From contig NZ_LMVL02000006.1 of NCBI RefSeq assembly GCF_001541345.2, positions 275,416 through 339,415 on the forward strand: a DNA stretch of 64,000 nucleotides. The letters are read 5' to 3'. Below the pieces are notes generated by a model. It searched no databases. It saw only the letters and a program-made list of their open reading frames with translations, and was not told the origin of the DNA. A program made the translations under genes and the position numbers. Shown here in pieces: positions 34,833-43,530 of the stretch. The number at the start of each line of letters is the position of its first letter. The first letter of the stretch is position 1. The stretch is from Gillisella vitis (lineage in GTDB: Bacteria; Pseudomonadota; Alphaproteobacteria; Rhizobiales; Rhizobiaceae).

Positions 34833-36422
34833 ATGTTGTCGTTAAACATCTTTGGCCGCTTTCTGATTGTCGACTCTCATGGGTGTGACCGCAGCCCGAG
34901 AGGATCAAAGGCACGCGGTATATTGGCATTACTTGCCATGTCAAAAGGCTATTCGTGCAACCGGATCTGGCTGCGGGACAAACTTTGGAGCGATCGGGAT
35001 TCCAAGAGAAGATCGGATAGCCTTCGCCAGACGCTCGTCGACATACGACGGGCGTTTGGCCCCTATCACACCGTATTGCAAGCGGATCGGGAAAAGGTGG
35101 CACTCGATCCAACCCGCTTTAAGATAAAATACCAGCTCATGCCCACCTCCGGTAACTGGACGAATGAGCAGGACGCATTTGCCGACCTCGACATTCGTGA
35201 CACTGAGTTCGCAGACTGGATTCGGAACTTACGAGCGTCTCTTGCAGACAAGGCGCGGATCAGTCCGCCCCATGTCCTACGCAGTCATACCTCCCCCAAA
35301 CCCGCAATTTTTTTCCAATTCCTATCCGATAACCAGCTTGCGAGTGAATTGACATCAAGTCGGCTGATGACGCTGACCACGGCGTCGCTCCATGATTTAG
35401 ACGATTTTGAAATCTTTCCCCGTCACACTGCCATCACTGGCACGCTCCCTCCCTTGCCTGTCAAAGGCATCAGTGTCGCAGTGCGGACCGTAACTTTGGG
35501 TCCAGACAGCCATGTGGTTTTTGCCATCAGCCATGCAGGGACTGGACAGCTCTATTGGTCGCGAACCACTCAAATATCGGCATCACACACTGACTTGCTA
35601 CATCACGAATCCGGGATTCTTGTCCAAGCCATTCTTTCGACGTTGCGGGAGCGGAAGGATCAGCTTGGAATCTCACATTCTGGAGCCATGCTCGCCAATC
35701 ATGCGCGGGCCTTGATCTTCCGATTTGATCGGCAAAGTTTAAGAGATGCAGACGTAAATTTGCGCTATGCCTATGATCGCGATCCGCGGCCGCAATATCT
35801 GGCATGGCGAGCATTCCTGCGTAACATGGCTCAATTCCAGCACTGCAGCAGCACATTCCTGGACGACAAGGTCACATCGGCAGATTTGGTTCAGGAAGCA
35901 TTGCGCCAGGACGTCGGCAGCGCCAGTATTCTGGGCATCGGGGCCCATCTCGAATATCTTGGAGGCGGTTCAAGCCGTGGTTCGTTACGGCTTGCTGAAC
36001 GCGCTGTCAGCCTCGATCCGTCGAACGCAGTCAACTTGGCGATTTTATCCAATACAGAACTGGTTCTCGACAAGCTCAGGGATAGCCGAGGATCGGCTTT
36101 AAGCGCACTTGCATTAACAGGCGGAGGCGAGCACAGGGCCTTTGTCGAATTCTTTTGCTGTATGTCCGCCGCCGCGTTGGGCGAATATGCAACAGCCATA
36201 GGTCACGCAGAAGCTGCGCTTATTCTGCGTCCCGCATTTCGAGCACCTCTAAGGTATTTGGTCGCGCTGTATAAACAAATGAACATGATCAAACAAATGG
36301 AACGTGCCATCTCCCGATTGCAGCAGTTCGAGCCTGACTTCGTGCCGAGCCGCTTTCTCGACAACGATTATCCGGTCACCACCATGCGAAGGCTTCGGCT
36401 GATCGAAGCCATTGCCAGCTAG
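34833..36422 (+). CDS. SARP/OmpR-type DNA-binding regulator with C-terminal TPR-like region
   Basis: 529 residues, with AGGAG upstream of ATG 34833. Residues 1-95 fit the winged-helix domain of SARP-type regulators (LSLNIFGRFLIVDSHG, GILALLAMSKG, LRDKLWSD, SLRQTLVDIRRAFG). The middle carries a beta-rich region that in related proteins detects or builds an oligomer, and the C-terminal 200 residues are alpha-helical repeats like TPRs (for example AERAVSLDPSNAVNLAILS). No transmembrane segment is evident, so it is probably cytosolic. It may control the exported CxxCH gene before it. Such regulators are known in rhizobia but their signals are mostly undefined. Confidence 0.75.
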   Translation: MLSLNIFGRFLIVDSHGCDRSPRGSKARGILALLAMSKGYSCNRIWLRDKLWSDRDSKRRSDSLRQTLVDIRRAFGPYHTVLQADREKVALDPTRFKIKYQLMPTSGNWTNEQDAFADLDIRDTEFADWIRNLRASLADKARISPPHVLRSHTSPKPAIFFQFLSDNQLASELTSSRLMTLTTASLHDLDDFEIFPRHTAITGTLPPLPVKGISVAVRTVTLGPDSHVVFAISHAGTGQLYWSRTTQISASHTDLLHHESGILVQAILSTLRERKDQLGISHSGAMLANHARALIFRFDRQSLRDADVNLRYAYDRDPRPQYLAWRAFLRNMAQFQHCSSTFLDDKVTSADLVQEALRQDVGSASILGIGAHLEYLGGGSSRGSLRLAERAVSLDPSNAVNLAILSNTELVLDKLRDSRGSALSALALTGGGEHRAFVEFFCCMSAAALGEYATAIGHAEAALILRPAFRAPLRYLVALYKQMNMIKQMERAISRLQQFEPDFVPSRFLDNDYPVTTMRRLRLIEAIAS

Positions 36423-36518
36423 TCATCGCAGCCCTCACCGCAGCAGAGATAGCGTTATCGCCGGTGCAGCGGCTGGCGGCAAAGATTGACGTCCGCGTTT
36501 TCAATCCGATTTAAGGAA

Positions 36519-37064
36519 TTATGCAGTCGGGTTATCTCCACCTGACTCTGATCCCTGCAAGGTGTTCCATTGCGACGTCGCGTCGGCGCGATCTTCCAAC
36601 GCAGTGCCACGAGGTCTTTCCGACCCAGTCAGCGTCGGCGCGATCAGTGTGATCGTCAACACAATCTGTCGCTCAATCGCAATTTGATCATTCGTACCTG
36701 TCAATCGCCAATAACTCCAATTGGCATTGACGAGGGTGTAAAGACTAATGCCGAGCTCAAAAAGCTGTTCCTGCGGCCATGTTGAGCCAAGACGATGCAA
36801 CAGCCGTGCATAGTTCGACGCAACCAGCCTTGCATGCTGTTGGGCAATGGGAAACAGGGTCTCATAATAATAAGCCGCATCAACAATGGTGCGGTCCAGC
36901 CCGATGGAAAGTTGATAAACCCATGTCTCGCGGATCAGGGTTGCCAATTGCGCCTGCCAGCCATTAGCCTGGACTTTCTCCGATCCGGCTTCCAGAAAAG
37001 TTCGCACCTGGGCCAGTTTTTCCTCGTAAATTTCGGCAATGCGGAGTTTGATGTCAACAATCTT
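36519..37064 (-). pseudogene. Probable 5'-truncated helical protein (possibly TetR-type C-terminal domain)
   Basis: About 180 residues of a strongly protein-like, alpha-helical sequence (QANGWQAQLATLIRETW, TIVDAAYYYETLFPIAQQ, TLVNANWSYWRLTG). The frame stays open upstream to 37340, but that part is antisense to an alcohol dehydrogenase tail and has no matching N-terminus. The pattern resembles ligand domains of TetR-type regulators, yet no helix-turn-helix is present. I read it as a gene that lost its 5' end at the junction with the dehydrogenase remnant. It lacks a convincing start. Family assignment is tentative. Confidence 0.4.
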
Positions 37065-37274
37065 TTGCTTAAAGGACGCAGCATTCGGAGCATTGTAGAA
37101 GGCGACAGCGTACCTCAGGTCTTTATCCCTCAACTGGTGGAACTGCACCGGCAGGGACGTTTCCGGTTTGATAAATTGGTCAAGTTCTACCCGCTTGCCG
37201 ACATCAATCAGGCGGTTCAAGACAGTGAAAGCGGTGTGACTCTGAAGGCAATCTTGCGCATGTCGGGTTCTTGA
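37035..37274 (+). pseudogene. Zinc-type alcohol dehydrogenase, C-terminal remnant
   Basis: About 79 codons reading GNAEFDVNNLLLKG, IVEGDSVPQVFIPQLVEL, FDKLVKFYPLADINQAVQDS, then ESGVTLKAILRM, followed by a normal stop. This is the end of a medium-chain alcohol dehydrogenase (aryl-alcohol type): the IxGxxEGDS loop, FIPxLIELxxxGxFPxDKL and the DSxSGxxIKPxLR tail. The nucleotide-binding and zinc domains are absent. The open frame continues upstream but is not dehydrogenase-like. It lies antisense to the truncated helical gene, marking a rearrangement point. Confidence 0.6.
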
Positions 37275-37772
37275 TATTCTTTCACAGCGCTGTGGACATT
37301 TATGTAAAAGGGGGATGTGTTGCATCGATTCCATAAGCATTTTTCATATTCAGCGTCTGTGCGAAACTTCACTTACCGCGGTGGCGATTTCATTATGTCC
37401 GATTTTGTGGTGATTGCGCAGTCCGTTCTGGCGGGCAGCGCGTCATCATCTCTCATCAAACTGTGTGGCTTTGGGCTGAGACATTCGTCAGACACTTTGC
37501 CAATGATCTCCAGACGCGATCTGCTGGCAAACTCGGTGATATCTGGAGCTTGATGAGGTTGCCATCACCAGCGGCGTGACACCCCCGGAATTGCGCCTTC
37601 AAAGGCGCGTAAAGCGATGTGAGACAGGTCGACGCAAAGCAGCATCACTCTCAGGGTTTTCCACAGCCGCCCATTGCAACCGCAGAACTGGACAAGTGAA
37701 TATCCATCAAGGTCTCGACAACGAAAACGAGTATGGCTAATAGCGTAACGATATAACATAAGGGAGATGCCT
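37275..37772. other. Intergenic stretch before the broken binding-protein gene
   Basis: About 500 bases. A plus frame at 37317-37553 (containing MSDFVVIAQSVLAGS) matches nothing I recognise. A perfect hairpin GCGCCTT-CA-AAGGCGC lies at 37593-37608. AT-rich sequence just before 37773 probably includes the operon promoter. The ribosome site AGGGAG is six bases before ATG 37773. Confidence 0.35.
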
Positions 37773-39220
37773 ATGCTCAAGACATCCATGCTCGCAGTAT
37801 CTGTAATGCTGCTCTTTTCCGGCTCGGCGGTTGCTGGCGCGAACGACACGACAGTGGACGTCGTCGCTCCCTTCGAGATCACCGGATTGGATCCAGCCAA
37901 ATCGGGCGATATCTTCCTGCGTATGGGCATTGTCGAGACACTGGTGGAATCCGACAAGGATGGTAACCCGGTACCGGCACTCGCGAAAAGCTGGATCGTT
38001 TCACCAGATGGCACTTCGGTGCGTTTCACGCTCCAGCAGGGTGTCTCCTTTCATGATGGGTCAGTGCTTGCTGCGAAAGATGTCGCCAGAGCGTTGAACG
38101 TTGCGCGGGGCAAGCCCGGCCGTTTGCCCCGCTTCTGGCTTTCCTCGCTGAAAGCCGGGCGCAGATACTTGCGCCGTCTGCCTATGAGGGCAACACCGTC
38201 AAGGCAATTATCGGCACCGGCCCCTTCAAGCTCACAGGTATCGAAGCACCGCAAAGTCTCGCCGTCGAACGCTTTGACGGCTATTGGGGCCGCAAGCCTG
38301 CCATTGAGAAAGCAACCTATCTCACGGTAAGCCGCGGAGAAACCCGCGCTTTGATGGCCGAAAGCGGCGATGCCGACTACGTCTTCAACCTTGATCCGGC
38401 CAGCCGCACGCGTCTGTCCAAGAGCGACAAGGTCAAGCTGCTCTCGACCTCGATCCCGCGCAGCGTGCTGTTGAAGGTGAACGCTGGTCTGGCCTCACTT
38501 GAAGATATCAAAGCGCGCGAGGCGCTGAGCCTTGCCATCGATCGCGAAGGGCTGGCGGTGGCCATCCTGCGCTATCCGGCCGCAGCAACCCAGCTTTTCC
38601 CACCGAGCGTCGGAATCTGGTACGACAAGTCGCTTGCCCCCCTCACCTATGATCCAGACAAGGCCAAGTCCCTTCTTACAGAACTCGGCTGGAAAGCCGG
38701 ATCAGATGGCATTCTTCAGAAGGACGGCAAGCGCTTCGCTCTGACGCTGACCACCTATCCGGATCGCCCCGAGTTACCGCTGATAGCCGCCGTCCTTCAG
38801 GACCAGTTCAAGGAAATCGGCGTCGCATTGACGATCAATTCGGCCAATTCGAGCGAAATCCCAGCCAAGCATCAGGACGGCACGCTGGAACTGGCGCTGA
38901 TGGCGCGCAATTTTGCCCTGGTTCCCGATCCCATTGGCACGATGCTTTCTGACTATGGTCCCAAGGGTGGCGATTGGGGTGCCATGAACTGGACCAATGC
39001 GGATTTCAACAAGGCCCTTGACGAGCTGACCCGTGTCACGGATCCGGCAGCAGCCGAAACCCTGCGTCACAGAGCCGTCGCTGCCATCCAAAGCGATTTG
39101 CCCGTGATTCCGATTGCCTGGTATCAGCAGACGATTGCAGTATCACCGAAGCTGGAGGGGGCTACCATCGATCCCTTTGAGCGCAGTTTTGGCCTTCAGA
39201 ATATGCGGTGGGCAAAATGA
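37773..39220 (+). pseudogene. Peptide/nickel-type ABC substrate-binding protein with frameshifting internal deletion
   Basis: The first part (37773 to about 38121) has a signal peptide (MLKTSMLAVSVMLLFSGSAVAG) and the family 5 start, ending DVARALNVARGKPG. The second part continues in another frame from about 38122 with FAPLLAFLAESRAQILAPSAYEG, then AIIGTGPFKLTG and a complete C-terminus to 39220. Related proteins have some 25 more residues between these points, so a deletion not divisible by three has joined them. Both flanks are otherwise clean. The product would stop soon after the junction at 38330. The permease start overlaps its stop in ATGA, so the operon was once coupled. Without this receptor the transporter is probably inactive unless another receptor is used. 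Confidence 0.8.
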
Positions 39221-40152
39221 TCAGAGCTATCGTCAGCCGTCTCATCCAGGCAGCTCTGGTCGCGCTTATGGTCGGTATCCTGACGTTTGTCATGGCACGG
39301 TCGCTGCCCGGAGACCTTGCCTACCGGATCGCGGCTGGCCGCTATGGCTACGATATCGTCGACAGCGCCGCGGCGGCCAAAGTTGCTGCGGAGCTGAACA
39401 TCGGCCAACCATCGCTTGCTGCTCTCGGGCAATGGTTGCTGGACCTGCTGCGTTTCGATCTCGGCACATCTCTGGTGACCGGTGAGCCGGTGGCGCAAGC
39501 CATTCGTGTCCAGTTCGGCCATACGCTTGAATTGGCGCTTGTCGCCATTCTGCTATCGCTTGTCATCGGCCCGCCGCTTGGCGTTCTGGCGGGTCTGCGA
39601 CCCGGCAGTCTGCTTGATCGTGCATTGCTGCTGCTGTCGACCACACTGCGCGCACTGCCGCAATTCGTCGTCGGTCTGATGCTGATTATCGTTTTCGGTC
39701 TCACCCTCAATCTGCTGCCGACTGCTGGGCACGAACACGGTGGCCACCTTGTCTTGCCAGCCCTTACGCTGGCGCTTGGTCTTGCGGCGGTCTCCAATCG
39801 CGTGGCCAGAGACGCCATGCTTTCCGTGTCCCAATCCGCCTATTATGCGTTTGGACGCACCAAGGGCCTTTCGGAATGGCAGGTCTTTCGTCATCACGGT
39901 TTGCGCAACGTCGCTGTGCCGATCGTCACCTATCTCGGCGTCCAGTTCGTCTACCTCGTTGAAGGCGTGGTCGTGGTCGAGACGCTGTTCGCTTGGCCGG
40001 GAATCGGCCATGCACTGGTCCATGCCATTTTCGGGCGAGACGTGCCGATGATTCAGGGCACGGCTCTTATCATGGGTCTGTTCTTCGTAATCCTCAACGC
40101 GGGCATCGACCTCATGTGCCACATCATTGACCCTCGGAGACGCAGGACATGA
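39217..40152 (+). CDS. Peptide/nickel-type ABC transporter permease (DppB/NikB-like)
   Basis: 311 residues from ATG 39217. It starts IRAIVSRLIQAALVALMVG, the family's first helix, and has a periplasmic domain and then five further helices. The conserved loop DAMLSVSQSAYYAFGRTKGL, then RHHGLRN, and the ending VVVETLFAWPGIGHALVHA are typical of DppB/NikB. The start and the following gene both overlap their neighbours by four bases. It forms a channel with the next product. It is intact although its receptor gene is broken. Confidence 0.9.
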   Translation: MIRAIVSRLIQAALVALMVGILTFVMARSLPGDLAYRIAAGRYGYDIVDSAAAAKVAAELNIGQPSLAALGQWLLDLLRFDLGTSLVTGEPVAQAIRVQFGHTLELALVAILLSLVIGPPLGVLAGLRPGSLLDRALLLLSTTLRALPQFVVGLMLIIVFGLTLNLLPTAGHEHGGHLVLPALTLALGLAAVSNRVARDAMLSVSQSAYYAFGRTKGLSEWQVFRHHGLRNVAVPIVTYLGVQFVYLVEGVVVVETLFAWPGIGHALVHAIFGRDVPMIQGTALIMGLFFVILNAGIDLMCHIIDPRRRRT

Positions 40153-40967
40153 CGGCTTTCGATTATACAGCGCCAACTGAGGCGCGTTGGCCACCGCGTC
40201 GGCTGGCGGGACTTGCGATCCTCGCAGGCCTGCTGGTATTCGCCTTCCTCCCTTTGCTGATCGGAGGTGAGGATCCACTGAAACAATCATTACGCCTCTC
40301 GTTGCAGGGGCCGACTGTGAGTAACTGGTTCGGATACGATCATCTGGGCCGCTCGATGCACGCGCGCCTTTCGGCTGCGCTGCGGTTATCCCTCGGCTTG
40401 GCAGGACTGTCGGTCCTGACCGCGATGATCCCCGGCGCTCTTCTGGGTGCCGCCGCCGCCTGGAGCGGCGGCTTTGTCGACAGGGCGATCGGTGCGGTCT
40501 CGGAAGCCTTTCTGGCACTGCCCGGACTACTCCTGGTCCTGATGCTGACCGCTATCGTCCCCGATAGCGCCGCCATGCTTTATCTTGGTATTTCGCTTGT
40601 GCTTTGGGTCGAATACTTCCGGATCACCCGCGCCCTGACAAAACCGTTGCTTGCCTCGCCAGCCGTCGAAGCCTCAAGGCTTCTCGGTTTCGGCCCAATT
40701 TATATTCTGCGCAGGCATTTATGGCCGGAGATCGCGCCCGTGCTGCTGACTGTGGGGGCCTATGGGGCCGCATCTGCCATGATGGCTATTGCTGCACTCG
40801 GTTTCGTCAGTGTCGGTGTTCGTCCTCCGACACCCGAGCTCGGCGCCATGATGATCGAGCTTCTTCCCTATTACGAAGAAGCCCCCCACGCCATTCTCCA
40901 GCCAATCGCAACGATCTTTCTGATCGTTCTCGCGTTGCAGCTCATCGGGGCAAAGAACAAGCCATGA
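40149..40967 (+). CDS. Peptide/nickel-type ABC transporter permease (DppC/NikC-like)
   Basis: 272 residues, six helices. It carries FGYDHLGRSMHARL (the DxxGRD-like start motif of DppC proteins), VDRAIGAVSEAFLALPGLLLVL and the ATPase-contact loop near SPAVEASRLLGFGPIYILRRHLWPE. It overlaps both neighbouring genes by four bases, giving a tightly coupled permease-permease-ATPase unit. Order and subunit set resemble Ynt/NikZYXWV-type nickel or metallophore importers, so metal, opine or peptide cargo are all possible. Confidence 0.9.
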   Translation: MTAFDYTAPTEARWPPRRLAGLAILAGLLVFAFLPLLIGGEDPLKQSLRLSLQGPTVSNWFGYDHLGRSMHARLSAALRLSLGLAGLSVLTAMIPGALLGAAAAWSGGFVDRAIGAVSEAFLALPGLLLVLMLTAIVPDSAAMLYLGISLVLWVEYFRITRALTKPLLASPAVEASRLLGFGPIYILRRHLWPEIAPVLLTVGAYGAASAMMAIAALGFVSVGVRPPTPELGAMMIELLPYYEEAPHAILQPIATIFLIVLALQLIGAKNKP

Positions 40968-42364
40968 CCGTTTTACTCGATGTGACCCATGCGACGGTTT
41001 TTACCTCAACCGGCGTCTTGGTAGAGCCGGTCAGCTTCACGCTTCATGCCGGCCGCGCTTTTACCATTCTTGGCGAAACCGGATCGGGCAAGAGCCTGCT
41101 CGCACAAGCCATCATGGGCATCCTGCCGGACGGGCTGACCGCGAAGGGCAAAGCGATAATAGATGGCATTGCCCTTGACCTCGCCAACCCCTCGGGGCAT
41201 CGCGCACTTTGGGGGCGAAAAGTCAGCATTCTGCCGCAAGAACCGTGGTTGGCGCTCGACCCAACCATGTATGCTGACCGGCAGATTGCCGAGGGTCATC
41301 GGTTTGTTGGCGGCATGACGGCGACAGCCTCTCTCGCGGCGGCTCGTATCGACCTGGCAGCGCTCGGCGTGGTCGATGCTGAGAAAAAGCTGCCGGGCAA
41401 ACTGTCCGGCGGCATGGCGCAGCGGGTGGCTTTTGCCGCAGCCCGCGCAGGGGGCGCCCGGATTGTGGTTGCGGACGAACCGACAAAAGGGCTCGATGTC
41501 TCCCGCCGCGACGACGTCATCGCACTGTTAATGAAAGAAATCGAGGCAGGCGGCTCGGTCCTCACCATCACGCACGATCTTGCGCTCGCACGGCAAATGG
41601 GCGGTGACCTAGCCATCATGGTCAATGGACGCATCGTTGAGCAGGGAGAGGCCGCGACCATTTTGGCCCACCCGGAACATGATTATACACGCCGGCTGAT
41701 CGCGGCCGATCCTGGCCGTTGGCAGAGGAATGCCAGCCGATCCGCAATCAAGGGCGACCCCATCCTGACCGCCCGCTCCATCGCCAAGAGCCGTGGTGGA
41801 AAACACCTGTTTGAGGGGCTTGATGTGGACATAGGTGAGGGTGAGATTGTCGGCGTCACGGGTCCCAGTGGCTCGGGTAAGAGTACGCTCGGTGACATTC
41901 TACTTGGACTGCTGAAGCCGGACCGGGGTTCCGTTAACCGCCCGGCGGTTGTCGCCCGGACGCGCTATCAGAAGATCTACCAGGACCCGCCCTCCGCATT
42001 TCCAGCCAAGATCCGCATCGGCACGAATCTGGACGATCTTATCCGTCTGCACCGATTGGACCCGACACGGATCACGCCGCTGATGGAGCGACTGCACTTG
42101 TCGCAGACCTTGCTCGGACGCCGACCAGACGAAGTCTCCGGCGGCGAATTGCAACGTTTCGCCCTACTGCGGGCATTGCTCCTTGATCCCGTCTTCCTCT
42201 TCGCCGACGAACCAACATCAAGGCTCGATCTCATCACTCAACAGGAAACCATTGAACTGCTTAGCGAACTGGCACGGGAACAGAATTGCGCCGTACTCAT
42301 TGTCAGCCACGATGCTGCCCTCATAGGACATGCCTGCGACCGGAGCTTGGTGATTTCGTCGTAA
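40964..42364 (+). CDS. Fused dual ATP-binding protein of peptide/nickel ABC transporter (DppDF-like)
   Basis: 466 residues holding two complete ABC domains. Domain 1 (about 1-240): Walker A GETGSGKSLL, signature LSGGMAQR, Walker B IVVADEPTKGLD, His switch TITHDLALA. Domain 2 (about 255-466): Walker A GPSGSGKSTLGD, signature VSGGELQR, Walker B LFADEPTSRLD and VSHDAALIG. In most dipeptide and nickel systems these are separate D and F genes; fusion halves are short here. Start overlaps the permease stop. It is the last gene of the operon, 42 bases before the convergent racemase remnant. Confidence 0.9.
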   Translation: MTVLLDVTHATVFTSTGVLVEPVSFTLHAGRAFTILGETGSGKSLLAQAIMGILPDGLTAKGKAIIDGIALDLANPSGHRALWGRKVSILPQEPWLALDPTMYADRQIAEGHRFVGGMTATASLAAARIDLAALGVVDAEKKLPGKLSGGMAQRVAFAAARAGGARIVVADEPTKGLDVSRRDDVIALLMKEIEAGGSVLTITHDLALARQMGGDLAIMVNGRIVEQGEAATILAHPEHDYTRRLIAADPGRWQRNASRSAIKGDPILTARSIAKSRGGKHLFEGLDVDIGEGEIVGVTGPSGSGKSTLGDILLGLLKPDRGSVNRPAVVARTRYQKIYQDPPSAFPAKIRIGTNLDDLIRLHRLDPTRITPLMERLHLSQTLLGRRPDEVSGGELQRFALLRALLLDPVFLFADEPTSRLDLITQQETIELLSELAREQNCAVLIVSHDAALIGHACDRSLVISS

Positions 42365-42406
42365 GCCGGGCTACGGCATGCCGATGCGATGATCCCCTCT
42401 CCTCGT

Positions 42407-43111
42407 TCAAAATGCTGGCCAGGTATCCGAAAGCCGGTAGCCCGAAGGCCATGGATCGGTTGGGTCGAGCATCAACTGGGACACTCCCGTTATCCAGGCG
42501 CGGCCGGAAATGACGGGGCGAATGGCGCTAAGCCCACCAATCTCTGTCAGCGAGTCGATGTGGCACTTGAATTCGGAATCAATGATCGAGCGCCCGATAT
42601 AGGTCTCACCAATTCCGATTTCTCCCCGCGCATGCATGACGGCAAGTCGGGCAGAACAGCCTGTTCCCGTTGGGGAGCGATCGATCTTGCCGGGACGGAT
42701 CGCAACGGCGCTCTTGCCAGTCAGGATGCCGTTTTCGCGCGTGGCTGGCGTCGTCATCTGGCAAAAGGAGATATGGTTCCAATCCGCATTACACGGATGC
42801 ACGAACCCGAGTTGTTCATTGGCGGCGGCGGTGATCCTCATACCGAGTTCCGCCAACTCCCTCGCCTCGTCGGGCTTCAGCGAGAAGCCGAGGCCGACCG
42901 CATCGACAATCACGAAACTGTCTCCGCCATAGGCGGTATCGACCGTCATGGTGCCGAGCCCCTCGACTTCCAGCGCGGCGGCGATCCGTGTTGCAAAAGA
43001 GGCCACATTCAACACAAAGTTTCGCAAGGTGTCGTCGCTGGCAATAAAGCGCGACTGCTCCCAAAGCGTATCACCCGGCGGGGGTGAGACGCCACCGACT
43101 ATCACATCGCC
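42407..43111 (-). pseudogene. Proline racemase/hydroxyproline epimerase-family gene, 5'-truncated with internal deletion
   Basis: The frame starts in family sequence at GDVIVGGVSPPPGDTLWEQSRF and runs to TLRNFVLN. It then jumps directly to VASFATRIAAALEVEGLGTMTVDTAY and continues to the natural end DPTDPWPSGYRLSDTW. Missing are the first ~15 residues and about 90 internal residues that include the first catalytic Cys (MSGSNSxC region). The second catalytic Cys is present in SPTGTGCSARLAV. The internal gap is in frame, so a 307-codon open frame survives, but its N-terminal part is antisense to an XRE-cupin gene tail. The product cannot be an active racemase, epimerase or dehydratase. Confidence 0.8.
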
Positions 43112-43255
43112 GATCTCTACGCTCCCACCGTCCTCAATGCCGGCGACAACTGCTATTTCGACAGCATGATGGGACATGCGCTGGTCAGCACCTCCAGCGA
43201 GCCTGCCACCATCCTTTGGGTTTGCTCGAATGTCATAAGTCCATTGATCGGCTGA
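43103..43255 (+). pseudogene. XRE-cupin transcriptional regulator, C-terminal remnant
   Basis: About 50 codons reading DLYAPTVLNAGDNCYFDS, MMGHALVSTSSEPATILWVC, then SN and a stop. The pattern YxPxxLxPGDSxYFDSxMGHAxxS...LWVC is the end of the cupin domain in helix-turn-helix regulators of the HipB/PuuR type. The DNA-binding domain and most of the cupin are gone. The first bases overlap the start of the racemase remnant on the other strand, so this is the exact rearrangement junction. Confidence 0.55.
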
Positions 43256-43530
43256 CCTTAAAAGATCTGAACCGCAGCCCGCTCTTGTCCAGCGCTGACA
43301 TTTCTGGTTGAGGATCTTCCGCCGAAACAACCATAATTAAGCTTATGAGGCATCAGATACATCCAGGAGCCAAAACCTGGCGCCAGAGAGCAGATCACCG
43401 GAGATCTCTGCACCAAGGCCCTTGCGGTGGAACGGGGCGAGATCGAAACCGCCAATTAACCTATATTTTCGCAAAATGGTCCGTGTCCGGGCAAAACCAA
43501 GACACCGACAATCGCTGGGTGTTCAAACGA

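Noticed and set aside
36795..37034. Upstream extension of the alcohol dehydrogenase remnant frame
   Set aside because: The frame is open but does not look like a dehydrogenase, and the minus-strand sequence is far more protein-like here.
37317..37553. 78-codon plus-strand frame with MSDFVVIAQSVLAGS
   Set aside because: Unconvincing start context and no family match; kept only as a note in the intergenic entry.
37341..37772. NikR-type operator search before the nickel/peptide importer
   Set aside because: No GTATGA-type inverted repeat at the expected spacing was found.
43330..43530. Possible oxidoreductase tail on the minus strand (LIGGFDLAPFHRKGLGAE)
   Set aside because: Too short and without a clear family motif; could be chance.
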